From Symbiodinium microadriaticum (lineage: Eukaryota; Sar; Dinophyceae; Suessiales; Symbiodiniaceae), in NCBI GenBank assembly GCA_001939145.1, contig LSRX01000061.1, positions 1,051,455-1,115,454 of the forward strand: a stretch of DNA of 64,000 nt, given 5' to 3'. Below the pieces are notes generated by a model that saw nothing but the letters and a program-made list of their open reading frames with translations, had not been told where the DNA came from and did no database searches. Position numbers and translations under genes: made by a program. Shown in pieces: positions 32,643-41,954 of the stretch (position 1 is the first letter of the stretch; every line of letters begins with the position of its first letter).

Positions 32643-33142
32643 TAAAGGCATTTTCGTTGTCAAGTTAGTTGTGCAAGCTCTGACCTCCTCGAGCTCCTTC
32701 TGGCTTGTGAGGACCTTTGGCCGGCCATCATTGAGGACAGCCAAGAAGGTGAGGCCAAACTGCTCGTCCTGCGTGGAATCTAGGGGTCTGGGGCATAACA
32801 TACGAGAATATAGTAAGGAACCCGAAGGAAGCTTCTATAGCTGCGGCAGACTGGACGGGCCTTTCGAGTGACGCCTTGCGAACCGGTACCATCGGCTGAA
32901 TCGGCTGGGTGTACTCCGGAAGTTCAAGGGGCTACGGCAACATTTTCTCTGAGAAATTGGCTTAGATCGTGTCCTAGAACCTACCAGGAATGCCGGTCGC
33001 ACGACAAAATCTCTGTCCTTCCACATCACGATTTGCACGCCCGACCTGGGGAGGGGCTTTGGGCGAGGTTCAGAGCTTGCGAATAGATCAGATCAGACCC
33101 TCAAGGACTGCAAACGCCACATGTCAAGAGCAACATACAACC

Positions 33143-33240
33143 AACACACACATACACACCACACACACACACACACACAGATCCATATTTACCCTCTCGC
33201 TCTGCCGAGGCTGCCAGGAGACTATGGCATCTGTGTGTGT

Positions 33241-33274
<34 letters not shown>

Positions 33275-33350
33275 GTATGCATGTATGTGTAGATACATGC
33301 ATAACTATATACAGATATAGACATCGATGTGTATATATATATATATACAA
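33143..33350. repeat. CA and GATA microsatellites
   Basis: A CA run (33143-33179) and a GATA run (33238-33275), then a short TA run. The intervening non-repeat sequence has no supported gene. Confidence 0.88.
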
Positions 33351-33663
33351 CCTACACCAATCATTGTCTTGAGGTGCATATCTTCCACGCCAAATGCTCA
33401 TCGTCATCGTCTTCGAAAATCGTCATCATCACGACGACCGTGACGACCCTTTCCGTTTCCGTACTCACAATCCTCATCATCCGCCCCAGATCATCAACGA
33501 TGCAATCACGGCGTTCAGCAAAGAGTCATGACGAAGTCGCAACCGCTACTGCAATGCTGTGAGTAACAACCTCCGACGACAACAAGTCCCAGCGCGCAGC
33601 CTAAACCTAAACGAACTCTTCTAGGCTGTGCCAGGCTCTAGATTTCTGTCGGCCCGGGAGAAA

Positions 33664-35089
33664 TCACGACCACGATCTCAGACGACCATCCGGGGCTCCT
33701 ACCCCATGGCGAAGATGAAGGAGCCGACGCCTTCGTCGAGCTTGGGCTAGGTTAGTTTGTACGTACACCACATCTGGGTCCCACAGCTTCCGATTCTTGT
33801 GTCGCATCGATGTGGCCACTGCCACATCAGCATCCAGCTTTGTGGGAACATGACTTGGGCAAGGAACCCTTGTGTAGACGTATCTATGTACATACACACA
33901 TAAACGCATGCTTACATGCATGCGCAAAGGGTGTACGTACGATGCTCCCAGGAAGATAGTGCATCTTGTCATACATGGATGTATGTACTTGTTACACGCA
34001 AAGCGAACCTGCGAGAGAGAGAGAGAGGGAGAGAAAGAGAGACAGAGACAGAGAAGACCACTTTATCATGGCGAGCTGCTGAACCGAACATTCCAACCGC
34101 CCATGGTCCTTCTGTGACTCCAATGACAGATCGACGATTGGACCGACTGCGTGTGCATCGAGCGCCCATGCCACGGCTCCAGTGAACATCCCTCCTACGA
34201 TTCCTGCGGCATGTGCACCTGTGTGTGGAACTGGTCCGATATGTACGAACCATTTATTGGCCCCCGAGCCACGTCCAACATCCCCATGTCAGATTTCCTA
34301 CGATGAGAACGCAGACCATGCATGACGATGCCACATCTCCACAGCTTTGAACGACTTCTCGTGCCCTGGGGCAGGAGCAGCGATACGAGTCTTCATCACA
34401 AGCACGGGCAGAGGGCTCGAGGTTTACACCGCACAACCTCGAGCATATCCGAGACTAGGCATTCTGTCATACAAGAAGTTCAGAAGTCCACCGTACCTTG
34501 TCGTCGGGAGCAGCTTTTTCAGCTGAGAGTCACAAGGTGATACAGGTCATAAAGCTTGAGAAGTTGTCTGGACTTCTGTGACAGCGCCACAGGTGAGTGC
34601 CGAGCGGCCGTAGCTGAAGTTCGCTGCATAGTCATAGCCAGGGGCGAAGCCAAGCGTAGCACCAACCTCGAGCGGACATGAGCACCGTCTGTTTCGCTTC
34701 ATCGGCGTCTCTCTCCACTTCGCTCCCCCTTTCGACCACGCTTTTGGGCTGAAAGTGCACAGCATGGATGGTCAGGACAAGCGCACCCATTTCCGATTGC
34801 TGCTACCAACAGAGTCTCAGCATCTGCGGGTCGCTCAGGACCCACAAGCCTTAAAATAAAACTACCCAAACACTTCTACCCACAGGCCGCAGCCTCAGAG
34901 GGTCTCAGAGCCCAAACCTGGATTCCTAAACCGCCCCTGGAACTCCAGCGGCCAGGCGTCGAGGAAGCCCAAACCTCCGAGGGTGTTGAAGATGGCGCCC
35001 CACCAGCCTCGGTAACATGCTTGCCCCAGAGTTGCCTTCTTGGGCTTCGGCTTGAATTTCGATCCATCATCACCACCACCATCGAGTCG
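33664..35089 (-). CDS. Multi-exon gene with very short introns (unrecognised family)
   Basis: Consecutive exon-like blocks, in order: 35089-34932 ('KFKPKKATLGQACYRGWWGA', 'IFNTLGGLGFLDAWPLEFQG'); 34748-34583 ('LEVGATLGFAPGYDYAANFS'); 34522-about 34438 ('RYGGLLNFLYDRMPSLGYAR'); a short block from 34390 ('TRIAAPAPGHEKS'); about 34288-34251 ('KSDMGMLDVARGPIN'); 34194-about 34085 ('GMFTGAVAWALDAHAVGPIV'); about 34010-33920; and a C-terminal part ending between 33664 and 33720. Several joins keep phase with GT...AG introns of about 55-60 bp; the first intron is about 183 bp. The polypyrimidine run at 34013-34054 on the opposite strand is one intron end. Some junctions have two workable frames (notably at 34390), and the 3' end could be either 'EGVGSFIFAMG' or a longer Arg-rich tail. 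Function unknown. Confidence 0.48.
34013..34054. repeat. GA-rich tract; on the minus strand a polypyrimidine tract at an inferred acceptor
   Basis: GAGA-rich on the plus strand. On the minus strand it is a C/T run ending in CTCGCAG|G at 34013, an ideal 3' splice context for the gene at 33664-35089. Confidence 0.7.
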
Positions 35090-35364
35090 CTATCGACGAG
35101 GCATATCATCTTTATCATGCACGACTCACGACCTGCAGCGCCATCGTCAACTTGATCACCTCAGCCACCGCCATCACCACTACAGCAGCATCATCAACAA
35201 CACTGTAACAGCTTCATCACCACCGCCAGCGCCCAACAGCATCATCCTCGTTCTCGTCATCGAGCCCACATCCTCGTCCTCATGACATTCTTCCTTCCCA
35301 AGGTTGCATCAGCGCCAGTTCAGACAGCAGATGCTTCTTCGAGGCCGAATTCCGAATATCGCAT

Positions 35365-35688
35365 TTAGAAGCAACTACAACCACAGTCCCCACAGAAGGT
35401 GAACAAGCACCTGAAGGCAAGCACCAAAGGCTTGAGTGGATCTTTACCTCCACTTCGGGTCCTCTCCTCTAAACTCAGGGCCTGACCCTGGTCCGATGAA
35501 GAGCAGGTAGTGAAGACGTTCTTGGCAGAGGTGCTTTTTTGTTTCAGGGCCTGTTTGGCCTCTGCATGTGATGCCACCCCCCAGCCAGATTTGCGGAGGT
35601 GGGATTCCGTCGCACACTGGCACAGTGCTAGCACGGCTTCACGCATCAGGTTCAACACAAACGAGCGGACGGCGATACGTGAAAGCAA
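35365..35688 (-). CDS. Possible exon, unrecognised
   Basis: A minus-strand frame of 107 codons includes 'ATESHLRKSGWGVASHAEAK' and 'SDQGQALSLEERTRSGG', then a possible GTAAAG donor near 35453. It lies between two supported minus-strand genes and could be a 5' exon of the gene to its left. Evidence is composition and position only. Confidence 0.28.
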   Translation of the reverse strand: MLSRIAVRSFVLNLMREAVLALCQCATESHLRKSGWGVASHAEAKQALKQKSTSAKNVFTTCSSSDQGQALSLEERTRSGGKDPLKPLVLAFRCLFTFCGDCGCSCF

Positions 35689-36058
35689 GCCGCAACAAAC
35701 ATACCAACAGCTATCGGGGTTTAGGGCATAACAGTTCGAGGGTGTTTACAGGATTTGCGTGCAGGTCGGGGGTCAAGACTCAAGTCCTTCCCAAGGTAAT
35801 GCAAGGGCCGTACTGATTAGCATAGGGTTCTGGGGGAACCCTTAGGAACCAATCTCACACAGCATGCAGGCACCTATATTCGTTAAGCCCTGGCCTTGAA
35901 ACCTCGGGGCTTTGTTTAAGGTTCAGACAGCTGCTCTAACCAGATCGGATTGCCACGAATGCAGCGGGCCTTAAGCCGCACCGACTCGAGAAAAGCCTTG
36001 ACAAAGTGAAGCCCCGCTTTGCTAGCAGAGGCCTTGTGTAAGGCATTTGCATGAAACA

Positions 36059-37891
36059 TTAGATGCTGAAGTCGTCTTCTGCATGCAGAGCCCGGTATGT
36101 GCTATCTACCGGATCTCCCGAAGTGCTTGGGACTGCTGGGCCAGTGCCGAAGAGGTATCGCAGCTGCAATAGGAGAAGGATTACCAGCAGAGCGAAGACA
36201 GGCACCGAGCCCACCAATCCTTGCTGGAAGACATTGTACACAAGTCCATCCACCACTCCAGCGCACAGATAACCATAGGTAAAGGTCAAGACGGCGCTGA
36301 GAATTGCCAACACCTGTTGCAACTTCTGTGATTGGACGGTGAAGGCATGCTTCAGCATGCGAAGAAAAATCGGACAGAAGATGGGAAACACCAAAAATAT
36401 GACAACAAACCAGCTTAACATCTCCGACCGGAAGCCGTCCTCGAGGGAGGGGACATGCAAGCGGGACCTGCAATCGACATCGCATTGGAGAAGATCCACA
36501 GGGGAATACAAGATCAGGGGCAAAGCAGCTACCAAGCAAATGCGGTAAGGCACATGCAGCTGGTTTCCGACACTCTCCATCACCGCACGACGAAGGGGAC
36601 CACGAATGTAGCTGTTGAAAGCGTCCAACGCTTCCTGATCAGTTTCAGCGCTGGCCACACTGTTGTGTAGGATCGCCGTAGTCTCGGAACCAACCTGGTA
36701 TGTAGTGGATGGCACCCAGGATGCAACACTACTGTCGGCACCCGATTCTGTCTGCAGGTGTTCGTAGGTTCCAGGAGAGGATGCCGCCTGAACCACCGGT
36801 TCTTCTTCGTGTCGCGACTTGAAAAGTGTCTGGACCTGCTGTTCCACAAGGAGCCGGTCGGCCTCTATCGTGCATTCTGCTGCCCGAAATTCGAAGGAAG
36901 CCATCTGCTGCAGCATCAACTCGTGGCTTTGCAGTTTGGCTCTGCAGGCGATGGTCCAAGGAATCGATGCAAGCATGCCCAAAGTCGTGCCAAGCAACAC
37001 ACTCCAAATCGTGTCTGACACCAAAAAACCCCATGGCGAATCAAGGAAGCCCTGTGGCAACATCATGGTACAGGAGCTTGTGATGGACATGAGGATTTCT
37101 TGAGGCCTTCGATAATTCAGCATGCTCCAGAGAACAGCCACCAGAGAATTCACCACAAGTGCTGACAGCAGCCACGGTGCCATCCAAAGCGGCAAGAACT
37201 GTACCTCTTGAGCCCCACCGTGCTTTGCAAAGGTAGCCAATTCTAGCTGGCACCAAAGCCTTCGGAAGTATTTGTCATCCCACAGCACCAGCATGGAGGA
37301 GGACCGGGAAACGAAGACAGGGAGCGCTTGGATCTGACGATGCTTGAAGTCGTGGTCTGTCTGGTGAATACATGCCCGGTCCACCCACACCGATATGGGC
37401 CGCAAGCGATGCACAGCATACTGGCCGAAAAGAAAGACCACGAGAAAAACCACGATCGGAAAGTGAACCAAGATGGGCAGCAAGAGGTGGTTGCCCCCAA
37501 GCTTTGCGGGTTCTCCATGCACGTAGGCGATCATGCCCGCTATAGCCAGAAGCCAGGCAGTCAGGGAGCAGAGGACAGCTGCTGTCAGGTTGAAGTAGAG
37601 GCACAGCGCCAGAAACTTCGCCCAGCGGCCCGAGCTCCAGCAATGGCTTACAAAAACGTCCACCTGCGAGTCGGCGCAGGAAGAGGATTCGAAGATGAAG
37701 GATCCTGCTTGAAGCACCTCCTGCTTTGTCGGAATCTTCGCAGAGCGAAAGCCACCTGCTTCGAGGAGACCTGGCAAACCTTGCATGAAGATGGCTCCCT
37801 GCTTGGCGAGGATCGCCGGCACGGTGCTGGCACGGAACAGCCCCTCTGCAGACACATCATCGAAGGATTCTGGTCTGCGGAGTCTGTCCAT
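36059..37891 (-). CDS. Multi-pass membrane protein with TIR-like FVSHCW module (dinoflagellate-type family)
   Basis: One intronless frame of about 610 residues. Numbering from the upstream Met at 37960, it has 'DVFVSHCWSSGRW' at 101-113, 'VDRACIHQ' at 193-200 and 'YFRRLWCQLELATFAKHG' at 231-248. The spacing recalls the strand-A, middle and C-terminal parts of a TIR-like fold (SHxW ... D..CI.Q ... RxWCxxEL). Two hydrophobic segments (about 115-148 and 158-185) are inserted between the first and second motifs, with further likely membrane spans near 255-283, 308-338, 472-492, 514-538, 546-570 and 580-603. A charged linker rich in E/Q/S lies at 345-445. The start is placed at Met24 (37891), because the preceding residues look like translated leader. 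Such membrane-linked proteins are, from family knowledge, abundant in dinoflagellate genomes. No catalytic NADase glutamate can be assigned, and the function is unknown. Confidence 0.85.
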   Translation of the reverse strand: MDRLRRPESFDDVSAEGLFRASTVPAILAKQGAIFMQGLPGLLEAGGFRSAKIPTKQEVLQAGSFIFESSSCADSQVDVFVSHCWSSGRWAKFLALCLYFNLTAAVLCSLTAWLLAIAGMIAYVHGEPAKLGGNHLLLPILVHFPIVVFLVVFLFGQYAVHRLRPISVWVDRACIHQTDHDFKHRQIQALPVFVSRSSSMLVLWDDKYFRRLWCQLELATFAKHGGAQEVQFLPLWMAPWLLSALVVNSLVAVLWSMLNYRRPQEILMSITSSCTMMLPQGFLDSPWGFLVSDTIWSVLLGTTLGMLASIPWTIACRAKLQSHELMLQQMASFEFRAAECTIEADRLLVEQQVQTLFKSRHEEEPVVQAASSPGTYEHLQTESGADSSVASWVPSTTYQVGSETTAILHNSVASAETDQEALDAFNSYIRGPLRRAVMESVGNQLHVPYRICLVAALPLILYSPVDLLQCDVDCRSRLHVPSLEDGFRSEMLSWFVVIFLVFPIFCPIFLRMLKHAFTVQSQKLQQVLAILSAVLTFTYGYLCAGVVDGLVYNVFQQGLVGSVPVFALLVILLLLQLRYLFGTGPAVPSTSGDPVDSTYRALHAEDDFSI

Positions 37892-38219
37892 GGCTATGTC
37901 AAGCCAAGCTACATAAAGTACAGATGAACGCAAGCCTCTACAGGGAAGATGCGATATCATCTAGTGAGTGCGCCTTGGATTGGAGATGGCAGGGTGGAAG
38001 GCTCTATTTTCTGGCAATGGCCCGGAGCTTTGTATCTTTCAAACCTTCAGGACGGGCAGGGGACCTGGCATTTCGTGCTCACCAGAGCCCAGACTCAGCA
38101 AAGCTCCAAACGTGATTTGCCCCCCACACTCAACATGCCAAGACTCATGCGTACCAAAACAGCACCGTACCGTGATTTCTTCACTTTGGGCTGAAGGCCC
38201 AAACCCCCACGATCTTAGG

Positions 38220-38282
38220 ATGCACACGGGATTACGAGCCTCATGCTCAGCGCGCAACCACTACGCCAGTGTCACTTGCAAG
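38220..38282 (-). other. tRNA-like remnant or Pol III A-box
   Basis: The minus strand reads TGGCGTAGTGGTTGCGCGCT, a good D-arm/A-box (TGGYNNAGTGG). About 20 bases further is CTCGTAA, which could be an anticodon loop, and then CCCGTGTGCATCC, a poor T-arm (TTCGA replaced). Anticodon and T stems do not pair well, so this is a decayed tRNA or SINE head at best. Confidence 0.25.
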
Positions 38283-38559
38283 TGCTGTCGCCCTTGCCAC
38301 TACTACAGCTGACACTCGAAACTGTGCCTGAACATGAAACGGACTCAGACTGAACTGAAATCTGTGGCTCCTGCCTTCCTAGCCGAGACTAGCTTGCACT
38401 AGGACGTGGGTACTTAACGAGCCTACACCCTCATGTCCCCAACACCCGTTGCCTTGCGTAGTCTGGTGCCGCCTCCCCCGCTCTGACTCTCTCGCGAACT
38501 GTACCAAGACCCACCAATGCCACCAAACAAGCGGCCAAGAAAATGCGGAACTCGGGAAT

Positions 38560-38670
38560 CCGCTAGACAGCATGGTCCTCCCCACCCTGCCCATGCTGCT
38601 GAACTTGGATAAGCCCCGGGACCTAAGATCTATCTGGGAAGTCATGCTGGATCAGCAGTATCCACGGTAG
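38560..38670 (+). CDS. Weak terminal exon candidate, plus strand
   Basis: The plus-strand frame ends 'MLLNLDKPRDLRSIWEVMLD' then QQYPR and TAG. It sits just to the right of the possible strand switch. Support is composition only. Confidence 0.25.
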   Translation, partial: PLDSMVLPTLPMLLNLDKPRDLRSIWEVMLDQQYPR

Positions 38671-39188
38671 GCCCAAACCCTAGAACCCTAGCCAAGTGGC
38701 GTTCTCCAGGCATTCCATGAGCCCACCCCCCAGGAACATGAGGGAGCCAAGCTCGAAGCTGATCCTAAGTATCGAAGGCGATCCCCTCACAGTAACTATC
38801 ATAACCCTCGAGGGCTTGGGGTTTACCCTTCAAGGAACCCAATCTATAAATTATGAGTGCTTGGGTTTGCGGTCGTAAGGGGTTCGGGGCTCCCACTCGG
38901 CCTCGTTTAACCAGGGATACGCAATGGCTGGTGGACTCAGTCAGACCGGGGGGGCCCTGGCGCAAAGACAGCACACCACCCTCTCTAGCATGGGGCAAAC
39001 AACAGCTATGACAGGCATGTCATGGGGGCCTAATAAAACACGACGGTGGTGCGGCTCCACGTTAGAATGTTGGGGGCCCTGAGCCATGTTCGTAAGATTC
39101 AGCAATCCGTGGGAGCCATTGCGCGACCAGCAATGGTGATCTGCTGAACACATCGCAGAAGAAAAAGCCTAAAGTTTCAACTTAAGCG

Positions 39189-39437
39189 ATGGCACGACTA
39201 TTAAGCATGCCCGCTATGCAATCAGCAGAACAGCTGCAGAAACTACTTGCAACATCGGCAACACTAGTCAAAAGAGAGCTAGACATCGTGCTTTTCAGCC
39301 AGGAACCATCGAAATCACAACATCAAGAAATTAAGGCTTGTCGCGACAGAAGTGGCGGGAGAAGCCCTGATTGTAGGCAAAGTTGTGCTGACAGCACAAA
39401 GATCACCATGAGAGGACTGTCCACAATACTCTGTTGA
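39189..39437 (+). CDS. Possible first exon or small gene, plus strand
   Basis: Opens with Met and reads 'MARLLSMPAMQSAEQLQKLL', 'ATSATLVKRELDIVLFSQEP', 'SKSQHQEIKACRDRSGG', helical and Lys/Gln-rich for about 55 residues, after which the sequence looks less coding. Likely an exon followed by a donor, or chance. No family is recognised. Confidence 0.3.
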   Translation: MARLLSMPAMQSAEQLQKLLATSATLVKRELDIVLFSQEPSKSQHQEIKACRDRSGGRSPDCRQSCADSTKITMRGLSTILC

Positions 39438-39989
39438 CATCCGATCTAGTGAGTCCATACCTTCAAAAATCAAACCAGCTCAGCGGCGAGTTCTGCCCAT
39501 GCCAGAAATTTAGCCGTCTGTACATAAACTTTGGAAACGAGGAATGACATATATCGAATAGGTTTAACTACGGTGTGCATGCCCCCTCGTCCTAGAACTC
39601 TATCGTTGCCTTCCTTGCAACGGCGACGGTGCGTGCTGTTCTTGCGCTTCTGCCGGTAATGGCACAGCCAACCGTTCATACATGCCACTAGGCGAGACTG
39701 GGGTTTCTAGGCCCTATGCTTCCCGTGATGGGAGGCGTCTCACAAACTTGACGTACTGCCTGATATACTGCCAGATAGTCACAACTTAAGAGTTCGATTC
39801 TTCCCCAGGTCCAGTTTTAAAGAGCTCGAAAAAACCTGCCGAGAGTCAGCAGCGTCCATTCCATCACGTCGTGGGGCAGGAAGGTGCAAAACTCTGCCAC
39901 CAAGCCTACGGTGAAAGCAACGACGCCTGGCCGATCTGCATAAGGAAACTCGGAAACCAGAGCTCGGCCTACCTTGCATCTGGAATCCG

Positions 39990-40104
39990 CGGACTGCCAG
40001 AAACCATGGAACAGCCCACGCCCGAAGAGCAAACTAGTTCTGCTGACGCTAGCCGAAGGGGAAGTGGCAAGATTTCACAGATCGAACGTGTCATGTTCAA
40101 CTGA
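39990..40104 (+). CDS. Weak terminal exon candidate, plus strand
   Basis: The frame ends 'GLPETMEQPTPEEQTSSADA', 'SRRGSGKISQIERVMFN' and TGA, a hydrophilic tail typical of a real C-terminus. The minus strand across 39817-40032 also gives a plausible hydrophobic peptide, so the strand is not settled. Confidence 0.25.
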
Positions 40105-40982
40105 TCGGTGACTGATTGATTCATGATTCACCTTCGGGCACGAGAGAACATGAGGAGTCATTACATCTAGCCCTCCATGCCCCTTCCATGCTCCCACATC
40201 GCAACTTTCCGCGTATTGTTTGCGATGCCGGATCAATATTAACATAGGCCGAAAGGACATGTGATTATCCCGGCCGCCCGGATGGTCGGCCTGGGATGGA
40301 GAACTCGGCTACTGCATTCCTCAACCTCAAGATTAAATTTCCTTGAGTGAGCTCTTCCGTCTTGAAATTGCTGGTGTTTACTTGCAGGCCCCCCGAATGA
40401 AGGACATGCGTAAGTAGGTATGCATTCGCAGACCGTATGTGTGCACGAGACACTGGGTATGCACGCCACGCGCATTTGTAAACTCAATGGTATCGTCTTA
40501 CCTCTCAATTTGCTTGTGCTGCGGTGTTGGGTTTAGAATATGGAAGTCTGTTGGGAGAAGCTACGGACACGCTCGGGATCTGCTTCTGCAGTGGCGAAAG
40601 CACATGCCGGAAACCAACAAGCTTATTGGCACACTAAGAACTACCGACATGCAGGCACCAAGCCGCACAGCACCAACAAACGCCTTTAACCACCCGCCTT
40701 AGGCACTGAAACAATAAATCCCAGTTCCCAGCCCGCTGCCTAAGAGATAGATCAGAGACGCCCAATAAGGCCATGGTCCACAACCCAATCTCTTCAGGTT
40801 TCTCAGCGCCTGCACCAGTGGGAGTCTGTTTAGTTGCGGACGGCATCTAGCAGGTGTCAGCTGTCACATGTGAACTGAGACGTAGTACCAACAGCAGCCG
40901 TGGAACCAGCAGCAGCATGGACAAAACTCGAGTAGTAGCGAAAATTGGCAATGGATGCCGCAGCAGCAGGAGCAGCAGGAGC

Positions 40983-40991
40983 AGCATGCAG

Positions 40992-41022
<31 letters not shown>

Positions 41023-41090
41023 TGTAGTTGTAGTTGTTGTTGTTGTTGCTGCTGTGGTAGTGGTAGTGGTAGTGGCGGAGATCGTGGTAG
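40983..41090. repeat. AGT/TTG/GGT trinucleotide tract
   Basis: AGT units then TTG and GGT units. Frames through it are artefacts. Confidence 0.9.
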
Positions 41091-41327
41091 TAGTGGCATT
41101 GGCGCCAACAACAAATCAAGTTCCCACCTTTCATTGGTGATCTCGCTTCTGTTCGCGCGGGAAACTCAAGCAGTAATGAGTTCGAGACCGTAGGTGTTAC
41201 CCCGTTTGGTCGAGAGATGTCATATACGCAAAATCTTAAGCTCTCACCTCCTTGCGAAGCAGCAAGATCCATTAGGGTTTGGCCCTTGCACCTGGGTTTG
41301 GCTGACCTCATTCTGGTGCACCACTAG

Positions 41328-41410
41328 AAGGATTGGTTCGACGATGCACAGCGCACCGCGGAACTGAGCGCCCAAATCATGGAACACGTCAAGGGGCTGT
41401 GGGGAATCAA
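41328..41410 (+). CDS. Probable internal exon, plus strand (unrecognised)
   Basis: After an AG acceptor and an in-frame TAG, the plus strand reads 'KDWFDDAQRTAELSAQIMEH' followed by 'VKGLWGIK', then GTTCGA as a possible donor. Third codon positions are mostly G/C, as in the two well-supported genes. The minus strand is also open here, and between 41311 and 41240 it reads 'CKGQTLMDLAASQGG', which resembles the GxTxLxxAAxxG core of an ankyrin repeat, so the strand is uncertain. Confidence 0.33.
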
Positions 41411-41787
41411 GGTTCGACAAGCAGCCCATGCTTCAAACACCGAATCAGCTCACAAGCTACTTGTTCAGAAGCATTTCAGACATGGGTATCGAGGACTCCT
41501 GCGGGCCTCAGAATGCAGGCAGACAAGAACTAGCTTCTTCTGGTTCTCCACTCACCACTTGCACTTATACATTGAACATGGTCGAACTGCAATACAGCTA
41601 GTTCTTGGAGCTCCTATGTTGTGTTCACGCCGGTTTTCTTGCCGGCTCAGGTCTCCAGAGCTCGGCTTCTTGGCAGCCAGGACGTTTCTTGCTTCCGTGC
41701 GGACGGTGGCTATGTGTGTGCCGGCATGTTTGCAGAACGAAATACGTACACAAGCTTACTATGCAATAGGTAATGAATCAATGAACT

Positions 41788-41954
41788 CTCTCTCTCTCTC
41801 TATATATATATATAAATACAAACATGTGCTGTTTTCTAAGTACATATACATATACGTACATGCATACATAGACCGTGCGCACGTTTAACAAGACAAGAAC
41901 ATCTTCTGCCTGCAGCCATACGACGAGTGTGTGTGTGTGTATATATATATATAC
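41788..41954. repeat. Short CT, TA, TG dinucleotide runs
   Basis: CT and TA runs at 41788-41813, and TG followed by TA at 41929-41954. Confidence 0.8.

Larger units (their letters stand above)
30770..33142. other. Region with weak candidates only
   Basis: Minus-strand pieces near 30950-31040 and 31500-31620 look partly coding but could not be joined. The rest is microsatellite and unremarkable sequence. Confidence 0.4.

Noticed and set aside
37892..37960. Possible relict dinoflagellate spliced leader (GTAGCTTGGCTTGAC) before the TIR-like gene
   Set aside because: It shares only scattered bases with the spliced-leader end, too weak to call retroposition.
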